Assembly (NCBI GenBank): GCA_022508965.1 | Contig: JAFLUD010000012.1 | Coordinates: forward strand, 1 to 33,291 | Direction of reading: 5' to 3' | DNA from: Oscillospiraceae bacterium | GTDB lineage: Bacteria > Bacillota > Clostridia > Oscillospirales > Ruminococcaceae | Length of the DNA stretch: 33,291 bases | In this document: piece by piece, positions 15,516 to 24,948 of the stretch | How the letters are laid out: each line of letters begins with the position of its first letter | Position numbering within the stretch: the first letter of the stretch is position 1 | Position numbers and translations under genes: made by a program | Notes under the pieces: model-generated | Database searches by the model: none | What the model saw: the letters and a program-made list of their open reading frames with translations, nothing else | Told to the model about the DNA's origin: nothing

Positions 15516-16310
15516 ATGCCATGTTTCGCAGACAAAAAGCGCGTTGTCATCAAAGTGGGCAGCAGCTCGCTGGCTTACCCCGAGACGGGAAGCCTCAATA
15601 TCCGCAAGAGCCGCGCGCTTGTTGAGGTGCTTGCCGACCTTAAAAACTCCGGCAAGGAGATCGTTTTTGTTACCTCGGGCGCTCAGGCTGTGGGCGCGGC
15701 CAAGGGCGGCTTCGTCGAGAAGCCCCGCGATATGCCCTCCAAGCAGGCTTGCGCCGCTATCGGGCAGAGCGAGCTTATGAAGTTTTACAGCGAATGCTTC
15801 GAGCAATACAATCACAAGGTGGCTCAATTGCTGCTGACACGCGACGTTATCAGCAATTCCGAGCGGAGAACCAATGTTATCAACACCTTCAACAAGCTGT
15901 TCGAGCTGTCGGTCATTCCCATTATTAACGCGAACGACGTGGTTTCTATAAAACAACTGGATTTCGACGAGAACGACACGCTTTCGGCTATAGTGGCGAC
16001 GCTGTGCGACGCGGATCTGCTGGTCATGCTTACCGACGTGGACGGACTGTACGACGGGGATCCCTCCGACAAGGACTCTAAGCTGATTGCCGAGGTGGAC
16101 TGCATTAACTCCGATATAATCGCGCTTGCAAAGGGCGCGGGAAGCTCGCTCGGCTCGGGCGGTATGCTTACCAAGATCGAGGCCGCCAAGATCGCTACCG
16201 AAGCGGGCATCGACACGGTCATCATCGGAAACAAGGATCCTAAGCTGCTTTATGAGCTTTTTGAGTCCGACAACGCACGCGGCACTTATTTCAAGGCTAT
16301 CAAGGATTAA
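15516..16310 (+). CDS. proB: Glutamate 5-kinase (no C-terminal PUA domain)
   Basis: 'KKRVVIKVGSSSLAYPETGSLNI', 'EIVFVTSGAQAVGAAKGG', 'FDENDTLSAIVATLCDADLLVMLTDVDGLYDGDPS', 'GSGGMLTKIEAAKIATEAGI'. Confidence 0.95.
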   Translation: MPCFADKKRVVIKVGSSSLAYPETGSLNIRKSRALVEVLADLKNSGKEIVFVTSGAQAVGAAKGGFVEKPRDMPSKQACAAIGQSELMKFYSECFEQYNHKVAQLLLTRDVISNSERRTNVINTFNKLFELSVIPIINANDVVSIKQLDFDENDTLSAIVATLCDADLLVMLTDVDGLYDGDPSDKDSKLIAEVDCINSDIIALAKGAGSSLGSGGMLTKIEAAKIATEAGIDTVIIGNKDPKLLYELFESDNARGTYFKAIKD

Positions 16311-16322
16311 TTGGAGATTTTT

Positions 16323-17567
16323 ATGGGATATATAGAGCAATTGGGCGCGAACGCCAAGGCGGCGGCGCCGTTTCTGGCGGGGTGCGACGATGTTGCCAAA
16401 AGCGCTGCTATGGGCGAGGTCGCGAGGCGCCTGAACGAAAACCCCGCGGGTCTTATCGAGGCGAACAGGCTCGACGTTGAGAACGCCCGCAAAAATGGGA
16501 TGTCCGAGGCGCTGATCGACAGGCTGACGCTGGACGAAAAGCGCATTGCGGGAATGACGGAGGGAGTTATGCAGGTATGCGGACTTCCCGACCCGATAGG
16601 GGAGATCATTTCTCAAAAAACGCTGCCAAACGGTCTTACGGTAACGCAAAAGCGTGTTCCGATGGGGGTTATCGGGATCATTTACGAGAGCCGCCCGAAT
16701 GTTACTCTCGACGCAGCGGCGCTCTGCTTTAAAGCAGGAAGCGCAGTCATTTTGCGCGGCGGCTCGGACGCGTTCAATTCCAATAAATATCTCGCAGACC
16801 TTATGCGGCGGACTATCGCGGACTTCGATATTCCCGCGGACTGCATTCAACTGGTGGAGGATACCTCCCGAGAGGTCGCTAACGCCATGATGAAGGCGGA
16901 TAAGTATATTGATCTGCTTATCCCGAGGGGCGGCGGAGGTCTTATCAGAAACGTCATTGAAAACGCCACTGTGCCGGTCATTCACACGGGCGAGGGAAAC
17001 TGCCACGTTTTTGTGGACGAGAGCGCGGACCTCGATATGGCGGTGAAGATAGTCAACAACGCAAAAACCCAGCGTCCGTCGGTGTGCAACGCTATCGAGA
17101 GTATTCTCGTGCATGAGAAGATCGCCGCGGAATTCTTCAAAAAGCTGGACGGGCTTTGGCAGGGGAAAGTCAAGATCGTCGGAGACAAGGCTACCGCAGG
17201 TTTCCTAAAGGTTGAGAAGATCGCCGGTGACGAGGATTACGCGGCGGAATTTCTCGATCTGAAGCTGTCGTCTAAGGTCGTTGAGTCTTTGGACGAGGCG
17301 ATCTCACACATAAACAAATTCGGCACGGGACACAGCGAGTGCATTGTTACAAGCTCGTCTCAGAACGCCGAGAGGTTTCAGAGACTGGTGGACGCGGCGG
17401 CGGTTTATGTAAACGCTTCGACGCGGTTTACCGATGGCTTTGAGTTCGGGCTGGGCGCGGAGATAGGAATTTCCACGCAAAAGCTCCATGCGCGCGGTCC
17501 GATGGGACTTCGCGAGATCACCGCTTACAAGTATTTAATTAACGGAGAAGGTCAAATCAGAGGATAA
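16323..17567 (+). CDS. proA: Glutamate-5-semialdehyde dehydrogenase (gamma-glutamyl phosphate reductase)
   Basis: 'VPMGVIGIIYESRPNVTLDAAALCFKAGSAVILRGGSDAFNSN', 'IPRGGGGLI', 'GTGHSECIVT', 'NASTRFTDGFEFGLGAEIGISTQKLHARGPMGL'. Confidence 0.97.
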   Translation: MGYIEQLGANAKAAAPFLAGCDDVAKSAAMGEVARRLNENPAGLIEANRLDVENARKNGMSEALIDRLTLDEKRIAGMTEGVMQVCGLPDPIGEIISQKTLPNGLTVTQKRVPMGVIGIIYESRPNVTLDAAALCFKAGSAVILRGGSDAFNSNKYLADLMRRTIADFDIPADCIQLVEDTSREVANAMMKADKYIDLLIPRGGGGLIRNVIENATVPVIHTGEGNCHVFVDESADLDMAVKIVNNAKTQRPSVCNAIESILVHEKIAAEFFKKLDGLWQGKVKIVGDKATAGFLKVEKIAGDEDYAAEFLDLKLSSKVVESLDEAISHINKFGTGHSECIVTSSSQNAERFQRLVDAAAVYVNASTRFTDGFEFGLGAEIGISTQKLHARGPMGLREITAYKYLINGEGQIRG

Positions 17568-17571
17568 AAGT

Positions 17572-18372
17572 ATGTCAAAGAAAAACAAAAATTCCCCGCG
17601 CGAAAAGCACAACGAGGAAATTATCAACGAGCTTTTCGGGTCGGAGGGGGAGACTCCCGATATCGAAACGGATATCACAGACCTCGGTCAGCAGCCCGAG
17701 GAGGACGTTAAGGTCGCGCGTATTCCCGCGAAACAGAAATTCTACTTCGGCTTCGCGATTTTTATCGTTGTAATGGCTGTGGTCGGGTTTGGCACCTGTA
17801 TACGGTTTTCCGTTGTCGGTGTGAAGGCGCTGGTGGAGAATACTTCGCTGAAAAACGAATTTACGCGGTTTATTCTTCCAGCGGTCGCGACCGATATCTC
17901 GCCGTATCAGAACGAAAGCGAGATACCGAACTCGGTTAAGATAAACTGCTCGATCTGGCATATTCTCTTGGAAGAGAACTACGCAGATTACAGAAGCGAT
18001 GTCGCGGGCGAATATCTGATCCCGGAATACGACGTGGGCGTTGCCTGCAAGGCGCTTTTCGGCGGGGATTCGACGCTGGATCACCAGACGGTAGGCTACG
18101 GCGAGGCGAGGTTCACCTACGACGCGGAACGCCACGTTTACAGCTGCCCGAGAAGTCTCAGAAATCTTAGCTATGCTCCGAGAATTACGGATATGTCGAT
18201 AAATGACGGAGTTTATGTTCTCAGAGTTGAATATCTGCCGCCGTCGATCTCGATGGTCGCCGATAATCTTGGCGTGGAGACCGACCCCGACAAGATCATG
18301 GAATACACTATCAGCCGTGTTGACAAGAAAAACACGCTTGTTTCAGTAAAATTCCTCGAATTGGGAAGATAA
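17572..18372 (+). CDS. Hypothetical single-TM membrane protein
   Basis: Charged N-terminus, one TM segment (FYFGFAIFIVVMAVVGFGTCIRF), extracytoplasmic domain without a recognised family; 4 nt after proA. Confidence 0.8.
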   Translation: MSKKNKNSPREKHNEEIINELFGSEGETPDIETDITDLGQQPEEDVKVARIPAKQKFYFGFAIFIVVMAVVGFGTCIRFSVVGVKALVENTSLKNEFTRFILPAVATDISPYQNESEIPNSVKINCSIWHILLEENYADYRSDVAGEYLIPEYDVGVACKALFGGDSTLDHQTVGYGEARFTYDAERHVYSCPRSLRNLSYAPRITDMSINDGVYVLRVEYLPPSISMVADNLGVETDPDKIMEYTISRVDKKNTLVSVKFLELGR

Positions 18373-18396
18373 TGAAAATATATTTTGGAGGTTGTT

Positions 18397-19647
18397 ATGA
18401 AAACTACTTTTAAGAAAATTGCGGCGGCTGTGAGCGCGCTGGTTCTCGCGGGTTCGCTTTGCGGCTGCTCCGACAACGGCTACATTATGTCCGTTGACGG
18501 AATGAAGATCAGAAACGGCGTTTATCTCTCTCTCCAGAGAGAATCCTTCGACTCGGCAAGAGCATGGCTTGACGAGCATGAATCGGAGAATCCCGATGAA
18601 ACGTCTTCGGGCGAAAACTCCGATGAGGAATACGATCTCTTCGCCGAAACCGTTGACGGAAAATCCTTTGCGGACTGGGTCAAGAACGATACCAGAAAGG
18701 GAATCCTCAGATTTGTCGGAATTCAGAGGCAGTGCGAGAAGTTTAACATCTCTCTTTCCGAAGAGGAGCTTTCCGAGATCAACGCGAGTGTTCAGGAAAA
18801 CTGGGATTATCAGGATTTTTATGTTAAATGGATCTACGGATACGAAACTATGGGCGGATACTATGAGTCACTGGGTATCGGTATTGATTCGCTTAAGGAG
18901 ATAGCTGTCGTTGACGCGCTCAACGAGAAGCTGTTTTTGCACTACTTCGGCGAGGGCGGCGACCTGGCGGTTCCCGATGATGAAGTAGACGCGTATATCG
19001 ACGAAAACTACGCGGGTTACAGAATGATCACGCTGTCGTATACGGACTTGAACGGCGACTCGCTTTCCGGCGACGCTTTCAATGCTCTTTTCGACGACGC
19101 GGAGGAATACGCGAAGCGTCTCAACAACGGCGAGAGCTTTGCGAACGTTTACTACGATTTCGACCTTAAGGCTAACCGCGAAGCCGCTAGGCTCCAGGCT
19201 GAGGCAGCCTATATGGAAATGCTTAAGGCAGGGCTTATCGACGACGACGGGCTTACCTCCGACGGTCTTAACGAGGAGCAATTCATCCAGAAGGCTGTCG
19301 ACGCGGCTACCGCTACAAAGAGAGATTCCGACAACGCGTTTGACAGAGTTATTTCCTTGGAAGGCTCCGGTCTTGAGGAGGAGCTGAGCGATTATATCTT
19401 TGATCTGCCCAATGACAAAAAGGCTTCCGTTTTTGAAGGCGAGGACGCGGTTTATGTCGTTGTGAAGCTCCCGATGTCCGATATTAAGGGCTGGAGAGAG
19501 GCTAATCTCACCTCGATGCTTTTCGCGCTTAAGGGCGACTCCTTTGACTCGATGATGGATCTTATCTGCCAGAACTATAAGATCGAGCAGAACGATTATC
19601 TTGTTGACAAGAAGTATTCACCGGAAAAAACCTATAAATCTTTCTGA
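18397..19647 (+). CDS. Lipoprotein, SurA/PrsA-like chaperone or peptidyl-prolyl isomerase-related
   Basis: MKTTFKKIAAAVSALVLAGSLCGCSDNG lipobox; helical N-terminal region followed by 'AGYRMITLSYTD...AEEYAKRLNNGESFANV', reminiscent of SurA-like proteins. RBS TTGGAGG. Confidence 0.6.
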   Translation: MKTTFKKIAAAVSALVLAGSLCGCSDNGYIMSVDGMKIRNGVYLSLQRESFDSARAWLDEHESENPDETSSGENSDEEYDLFAETVDGKSFADWVKNDTRKGILRFVGIQRQCEKFNISLSEEELSEINASVQENWDYQDFYVKWIYGYETMGGYYESLGIGIDSLKEIAVVDALNEKLFLHYFGEGGDLAVPDDEVDAYIDENYAGYRMITLSYTDLNGDSLSGDAFNALFDDAEEYAKRLNNGESFANVYYDFDLKANREAARLQAEAAYMEMLKAGLIDDDGLTSDGLNEEQFIQKAVDAATATKRDSDNAFDRVISLEGSGLEEELSDYIFDLPNDKKASVFEGEDAVYVVVKLPMSDIKGWREANLTSMLFALKGDSFDSMMDLICQNYKIEQNDYLVDKKYSPEKTYKSF

Positions 19648-19659
19648 TCCTAAATAAAA

Positions 19660-21567
19660 ATGCTGCTGTTGGGTTTGAATGATATTTCGGTTTCTTTCGC
19701 GGACAGAACGCTGTTTTCGGGTGTGGAACTCGAGGTTTACGAGGGCGAGAAGATAGGGTTTGTCGGCGTGAACGGCTGCGGAAAGACCACGCTGCTGAAG
19801 CTGCTGAAGGGGGAGCTTTCCCCCGACTCGGGCAGCGTGCATTTCGCGGGCGGCTGCAAGGTCGGATTTATGGAGCAGTTCGCGTGCGAGGGTTCCCAAA
19901 AAACGCTTTATGACGAGGCGCTGTCGATCTTCGCGGAGCTTGAAGAAACGGAGCTGCGCTTAGAGGAACTGAACGACAAAATAGATTTCGGCAACTGCTC
20001 GGAGGATATCATCGAGCAGCAGCTGTTTTTGCGGGAAAAATTCGAGCGGGAGGGCGGGCTTACCTACAAAAGCCGCACCGCCGCCGCGCTTATGGGGTTG
20101 GGGTTTTCGGAGAGCGATCTGGCGCTTTCGGCGTCGGCGCTTTCGGGCGGTCAGAAAAGCAAGCTGCAGCTGGCGAAGCTGCTGCTTTCGGACGCTGATC
20201 TGCTGCTTCTCGACGAGCCGACAAACCACCTCGATATCGAATCGGTGGAGTGGCTGGAGAAGTTCCTCGCGGATTATCGCGGCGCGTATATCGTCGTTTC
20301 GCACGACCGTTATTTTCTCGACAAAGTTACCGAGCGGACAATAGAGCTTGAAAACCGACGGGTGTCAAGCTATAAGGGCAATTACACGCGGTTCCTCGAA
20401 CTGAAGGAGCAAGACCTCGAACGCCGCCAAAAGGTGTATGACGCGACCGTTAAAGAGATCGGCAGGATCGAGGGCATCATCGAGCAGCAAAAGCGTTGGA
20501 ATCAGGCGCACAACTACGTCACCATCGCCAGCAAGCAGAAGTCCATCGACAGGCTTTCGGAGACGCTCGAAAAGCCGGAGGATTCTCCGGAGGCGATAAA
20601 ATTCAGCTTTAAGTGCGCGGAGGGCTGCGGAAACGACGTTCTCGAGGCGCGGCGGCTGGCGCTTTCCTTTGACGAAAAGCGGCTGTTTTCGTGCGTTGAT
20701 CTCGATATTAAAAAAGGCGAGCGTGTTTTTCTCATCGGCGGGAACGGATGCGGGAAGACCTCGCTGTTTCGTATTCTCACCGAGCAATACACGCCCGACA
20801 GCGGGGAATTCCGATATGGCGCGAGAGTGAGCGTCGGGTACTTCGACCAGGCGCAGCAGGGGCTTTCGCTCGAAAAATCCGCGCTGGACGAGGTTTGGGA
20901 CGAGTATCCCTCGATGAACGAGACCGCTGTGAGGACTGCTTTGGCGGCGTTTTTGTTCAAGGGCGACGACGTTTACAAGAAGATCTCGGAGCTTTCGGGC
21001 GGCGAGCGCGCAAGGATCGCGCTTTTGAAGCTTATGCTTTCGGGGGCGAATTTTCTGCTGCTTGACGAGCCTACCAACCACCTTGACATCACCTCCCGCG
21101 AGGCGCTGGAAAACGCGCTGCTCTCTTACGACGGGACGATGTTCGTCATTTCGCACGACCGTTATCTGATAAACAAGCTGGCGGACAGGGTCTACAAGCT
21201 CACTCAAAACGGGGCGCGGGGATATCTCGGGAACTATGACTATTACCTCGAAAAGCAATCGGAACAGCAGGAGCGGAGCGTTCCCGAAAAAACAAAAAAA
21301 TCGGACAACGCCGCCGACTACAAGCAGCGCAAGGCTCGCGACTCGGAGCGGCGCAAGCTGGTTTCGGCGGCGGCGCGCTCGGAAAAGGAGATCGAGCGTT
21401 TGGACGAGCTTATAAACGCAAAGGCGGCGGAGCTTTCGGGGCTTTCGGACTATAAGGCTGCTATGGAGCTTTCGGAGGAGATAGAGGCGCTTCGCAAGGC
21501 TCAGGAAGAGGAAATGGAACGCTGGGAGCAGGCGCAGACCGCTTTGGAGGGATTTGACAATGACTAA
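19660..21567 (+). CDS. ABC-F family ATP-binding cassette protein
   Basis: Two Walker A (GVNGCGKTTLLK, GGNGCGKTSLFR), two signatures (LSGGQKSKLQLAKLL, LSGGERARIALLKLM), LLLDEPTNHLDI twice, no TM, C-terminal coiled coil. Confidence 0.95.
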   Translation: MLLLGLNDISVSFADRTLFSGVELEVYEGEKIGFVGVNGCGKTTLLKLLKGELSPDSGSVHFAGGCKVGFMEQFACEGSQKTLYDEALSIFAELEETELRLEELNDKIDFGNCSEDIIEQQLFLREKFEREGGLTYKSRTAAALMGLGFSESDLALSASALSGGQKSKLQLAKLLLSDADLLLLDEPTNHLDIESVEWLEKFLADYRGAYIVVSHDRYFLDKVTERTIELENRRVSSYKGNYTRFLELKEQDLERRQKVYDATVKEIGRIEGIIEQQKRWNQAHNYVTIASKQKSIDRLSETLEKPEDSPEAIKFSFKCAEGCGNDVLEARRLALSFDEKRLFSCVDLDIKKGERVFLIGGNGCGKTSLFRILTEQYTPDSGEFRYGARVSVGYFDQAQQGLSLEKSALDEVWDEYPSMNETAVRTALAAFLFKGDDVYKKISELSGGERARIALLKLMLSGANFLLLDEPTNHLDITSREALENALLSYDGTMFVISHDRYLINKLADRVYKLTQNGARGYLGNYDYYLEKQSEQQERSVPEKTKKSDNAADYKQRKARDSERRKLVSAAARSEKEIERLDELINAKAAELSGLSDYKAAMELSEEIEALRKAQEEEMERWEQAQTALEGFDND

Positions 21568-21892
21568 GCAGATTCGCGGATATCTGGAGCTTTTGGAGCG
21601 GTTTTTCGCGGAGGAGCATTCGGAGGAGGAACTTCTCAAAATGCGCTCGGAGCTGCTTCAGAGGATCGCTTTTTACAGCCACGAGCGGCTTATTCACCTT
21701 ATCGTTACGATGTCGTTTGCGGTGTTTTTCCTGCTGGGGCTGCTTATGTGCTTTCTCACCGACAGCAAAGCCATGATCGCGCTTACCGTGCTGTTTTTTC
21801 TGCTGCTGGTTCCCTATATCAAGCATTACTACTTCCTGGAAAACTCTGTGCAGAAAATGTATCTGTATTACTTTAAGGTGGAAAAGTTATAA
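21560..21892 (+). CDS. Small two-TM membrane protein, unknown function
   Basis: MTKQIRGYLELLERFFAEEHSEEELLKMRSELL... followed by two hydrophobic helices; overlaps the ABC-F stop. Confidence 0.65.
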   Translation: MTKQIRGYLELLERFFAEEHSEEELLKMRSELLQRIAFYSHERLIHLIVTMSFAVFFLLGLLMCFLTDSKAMIALTVLFFLLLVPYIKHYYFLENSVQKMYLYYFKVEKL

Positions 21893-21897
21893 TTCTC

Positions 21898-21926
21898 TTG
21901 ACAAATCATTCAAAATATAGTACAAT
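21898..21926 (+). promoter_or_regulatory. Putative sigma70/A promoter for the SPFH/zinc-ribbon gene
   Basis: TTGACA (21898-21903), 17-bp spacer, TACAAT (21921-21926). Confidence 0.65.
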
Positions 21927-21974
21927 ATAATCAGCGGATTTTTATCTATTCTATTAGTAAAGGAGAAATGCACT

Positions 21975-23303
21975 ATGGGTTTGATCAAGGCAGGTATCGG
22001 CGCACTTACGGGCGTTCTTGAGGATTCTTGGAGAGAATATTTTTACTGCGACGCTTTAGGCTCGAACGTCTTAGCAGCTCGCGGCAGAAAGAGAGTCGGC
22101 GGGAAATCCTCGAATACCAAGGGCGACGACAACATCATCAGCAACGGTTCTATCATCAACGTCAGCGACGGACAGTGCGCGCTGATCGTAGACGGCGGAA
22201 AGGTCGCGGAAGTCTGCGCGGAGCCTGGCGAGTTCGTTTTCGACAGCTCCACTCAGCCGAGCATCTTTTCGGGCGAGCTGGGCGATTCCATAATGAACAC
22301 CTTTAAGGAGATCGGAAAGCGCTTTACCTTCGGCGGTCAGGCTGCGGGCGATCAGAGAGTTTATTACATAAACACCAAGGAGGTCATGGACAACAAATAC
22401 GGTACCACGACTCCTATCCTGTTCAGAGTTTACGACAAGAACATAGGTCTTGACGTTGACGTTTCGCTACGCTGCAACGGTGAGTATTCCTACAAGATCG
22501 CAAACCCCGTGCTGTTCTATACAAACGTTTGCGGCAACTTTGCGGATACATACGCGTCCTCCAATCTTGACAGCATGCTTAAGACCGAGGTGGTTACCGC
22601 GCTTCAGCCTGCTCTCGGAAAGATCTCCGATAAGGGCGTACGCCCGAGCGCTCTGCCTTCCCACACCATGGAGATATGCGACGCGCTCAACGAGATTCTC
22701 AATAAAAAATGGGGAGAGCTGCGCGGTCTTACCATCTGCTCGTTCAATATGAATCCCGTGTCCCTCTCCAAAGAGGATCAGGATCTTATCAAAAACCTCC
22801 AGAGAACGGCGGTTATGCGCGATCCCGGTATGGCGGCGGCGCATCTCACCGAGGCTCAGGGCGAGGCTATGAAGACCGCTGCAGGAAACGCGGGCGGCGC
22901 TGCTATGGGCTTCTTCGGTATGAATATGGCGGCTCAGGCAGGCGGCATCAACGCGGGTAATCTGTTTAATATGGCGGCGGCTTCCGGGGCGGCTGCTTCG
23001 CAGTCGAATTCTCCCTCCGCTCCTGCTCCCGCGGGAAGCTGGACCTGCTCGTGCGGTCAGGTAAGCACCGGAAACTTCTGCACAAGCTGCGGCGCTAAAA
23101 AACCCGAAAAGGGCGACAGCTGGACCTGCTCGTGCGGCTCGTCCAATCAGGGCAAGTTCTGCACCAACTGCGGCAAGCCCAAGCCTGCGGGCGTTCCGCT
23201 TTACAAGTGCGACAAGTGCGGCTGGGAGCCTGAGGATCCCACCAATCCTCCCAAGTTCTGCCCGGAGTGCGGAGACCCGTTCGACGCTAACGATATTGTT
23301 TGA
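21975..23303 (+). CDS. SPFH-domain/YdjI-like protein with three C-terminal zinc ribbons
   Basis: SPFH-like N-terminal part ('NGSIINVSDGQCALIVDGGKVAEVCAEPGEFVFD'), then CSCGxxxxGNFCTSCG, CSCGxxxxGKFCTNCG and CDKCG...FCPECG. Confidence 0.8.
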   Translation: MGLIKAGIGALTGVLEDSWREYFYCDALGSNVLAARGRKRVGGKSSNTKGDDNIISNGSIINVSDGQCALIVDGGKVAEVCAEPGEFVFDSSTQPSIFSGELGDSIMNTFKEIGKRFTFGGQAAGDQRVYYINTKEVMDNKYGTTTPILFRVYDKNIGLDVDVSLRCNGEYSYKIANPVLFYTNVCGNFADTYASSNLDSMLKTEVVTALQPALGKISDKGVRPSALPSHTMEICDALNEILNKKWGELRGLTICSFNMNPVSLSKEDQDLIKNLQRTAVMRDPGMAAAHLTEAQGEAMKTAAGNAGGAAMGFFGMNMAAQAGGINAGNLFNMAAASGAAASQSNSPSAPAPAGSWTCSCGQVSTGNFCTSCGAKKPEKGDSWTCSCGSSNQGKFCTNCGKPKPAGVPLYKCDKCGWEPEDPTNPPKFCPECGDPFDANDIV

Positions 23304-23348
23304 TAGGGAATAGAGATCAGTTAATTGGAATTTTGAGCTGTTTTTAGG

Positions 23349-23376
23349 ATGGTGCGATACTTTTGTGTCGCACCAT
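23349..23376. terminator. Strong intergenic hairpin downstream of the SPFH gene
   Basis: ATGGTGCGATAC-TTTT-GTGTCGCACCAT, 12-bp stem with one G-U; no clear T tract, so terminator role uncertain. Confidence 0.5.
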
Positions 23377-23532
23377 TCGTGCGTCTGCATTTGGAAAAGT
23401 TCAGCGTGTGAAGCGAAGCACCCAAGCGGCTCGCTTCGCGGAATTGTTTCGGATGCAACCGAGGGTTGACAAAATTCAAGCAGTTGTATGCAGACATTTT
23501 CACAGAGTTATACTACAATTGACAGAGAGGTG

Positions 23533-23982
23533 ATGAGGATGTTTTCCGAGAGATTCCGCGGGCTGCGAAAAAAGAGCGGTCTGTCGCAGGAGGAGCTTGC
23601 CGAAAAGCTGAACGTCTCAAGGCAGGCAGTCTCAAAGTGGGAAACGGGCGCGGCTGTTCCAACTGCCGATAAGCTCGCGGAGATCGCCGATTTTTTCGGG
23701 GTTAGTCTGGATATGCTTATGCGCGGAGACAATTCGGAGATTCCCCAAAATCGGCGAGAAGATTCCCCGAAAAAGCTCCGAAAGGTAACGGCGGTTTGTA
23801 TGATCGCGGCGGCGGTTTTGGCGGTTTTGATCCTTGCGGTTTTGCAGCTTACGGGAAAAGGCGACAGCATTGCGGCCTCGTCGGCGGTGACCTTAAACGG
23901 CACGGGGATCGTCGCGGTACTCGCGGTCTTATGCGGGATCTTAGGGATCGCGCTGCTCATCTCCTCGATCAAAAGGAGGTAG
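23533..23982 (+). CDS. XRE-family transcriptional regulator with C-terminal TM helices
   Basis: 'RFRGLRKKSGLSQEELAEKLNVSRQAVSKWETGAAVPTADKLAEIADFFGVSLDMLM' HTH, then two hydrophobic helices; RBS AGAGAGG. Confidence 0.9.
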   Translation: MRMFSERFRGLRKKSGLSQEELAEKLNVSRQAVSKWETGAAVPTADKLAEIADFFGVSLDMLMRGDNSEIPQNRREDSPKKLRKVTAVCMIAAAVLAVLILAVLQLTGKGDSIAASSAVTLNGTGIVAVLAVLCGILGIALLISSIKRR

Positions 23983-23988
23983 AATTTT

Positions 23989-24351
23989 ATGAAATGTAAG
24001 ATCTTTTTCGGAATTTCGGCGGCGCTGGCGGCGGGGTTTATTGTCAAGACCTGCGTTGACCGCTACAACTACTCGCGGACGGTCAATTCCGCGCCGTTTT
24101 CGATCTGGATAGCTGAGAACGCGCTGTTTTTCCTGCTGCCTGCGGTAATTTTCGCGTGTATTCCTCTGTTGATAATGCGAAAAATGCGCATTCTCATTGC
24201 GGGCGCGGCGGTTTTTGCGGCGATATCTGCGGCGGTAGTTTTCTTAAACGGGATCTCGGACGGCTTTCTTCTCGCGATACCGGCTATTTTGTCCGCGATC
24301 GGCTGCGGGATCTTTGCGGCGTGCTCACGGAAAATTTCCTCAAAAAAATGA
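23989..24351 (+). CDS. Small multi-TM membrane protein
   Basis: Hydrophobic helices throughout; AAAAGGAGGT ribosome-binding site, directly after the XRE gene. Confidence 0.65.
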   Translation: MKCKIFFGISAALAAGFIVKTCVDRYNYSRTVNSAPFSIWIAENALFFLLPAVIFACIPLLIMRKMRILIAGAAVFAAISAAVVFLNGISDGFLLAIPAILSAIGCGIFAACSRKISSKK

Positions 24352-24416
24352 AATAGGGAAAAATCACGTTCACAAATCGGGGGTGTTTTAGGTCAATATA
24401 TCGGGAGGTGGTGAAA

Positions 24417-24944
24417 ATGATAGCGGGAACACTTGCGGCTATCGACACCGAGGAGCGCAGAAACGAGCTTGCGGAGTTCTATAAGGAGCACAAAAACGGT
24501 CTGTATGCGTTTGCGCTGTCGCGGACCCGCAACCGCGAGAAAGCCGAGGACGCCGTTTCGGAAGCGTTTTTGCGTATTTCGAAATACCCCGAGGGATTTT
24601 TCGCGCTGCCTGTTCACAAAAGAATGTCCTACGCTGTTATTGTTACAGGAAACGCGGTAAACGATATCCTTAAAGAAAGCGCAAGGTCTGCCGAGCTGCC
24701 CGATGATGTTGAGGACGATTCGCTGTCGGTTGAGGATATGGCTTTGGGGAATATCTCCGCCGACGAGCTTCGCGGCTTTATCATGAAAATGCCCGAGGTT
24801 CAGCGGCAGGCGATCATTCTCAAAATCGTGCACTCGATGACGACCGCCGAGATCGCAAACGCTTTGAACGTCTCCGAGCCGACCGCCAGAAAGCGCGTTT
24901 CCAACGCTTACAAGACGATACGGAAATTTCTGAATGGGGGTTGA
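24417..24944 (+). CDS. Sigma-70 family (ECF-like) RNA polymerase sigma factor
   Basis: 'EFYKEHKNGLYAFALSRTRNREKAEDAVSEAFLRISKYPEGF' region 2-like and 'MPEVQRQAIILKIVHSMTTAEIANALNVSEPTARKRVSNAYKTIRKFL' region 4; RBS GGGAGGTGG. Confidence 0.85.
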   Translation: MIAGTLAAIDTEERRNELAEFYKEHKNGLYAFALSRTRNREKAEDAVSEAFLRISKYPEGFFALPVHKRMSYAVIVTGNAVNDILKESARSAELPDDVEDDSLSVEDMALGNISADELRGFIMKMPEVQRQAIILKIVHSMTTAEIANALNVSEPTARKRVSNAYKTIRKFLNGG

Positions 24945-24948
24945 TGTT

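Noticed and set aside
15501-17114. 537-aa minus-strand ORF antisense to proB-proA
   Set aside because: Arg/His/Leu/Val-rich translation with no recognisable motifs, typical of the antisense frame of GC-rich coding DNA; proB and proA are unambiguous.
20365-21639. 424-aa minus-strand ORF antisense to the ABC-F gene
   Set aside because: Same antisense artefact; the plus-strand ABC-F motifs are clear.
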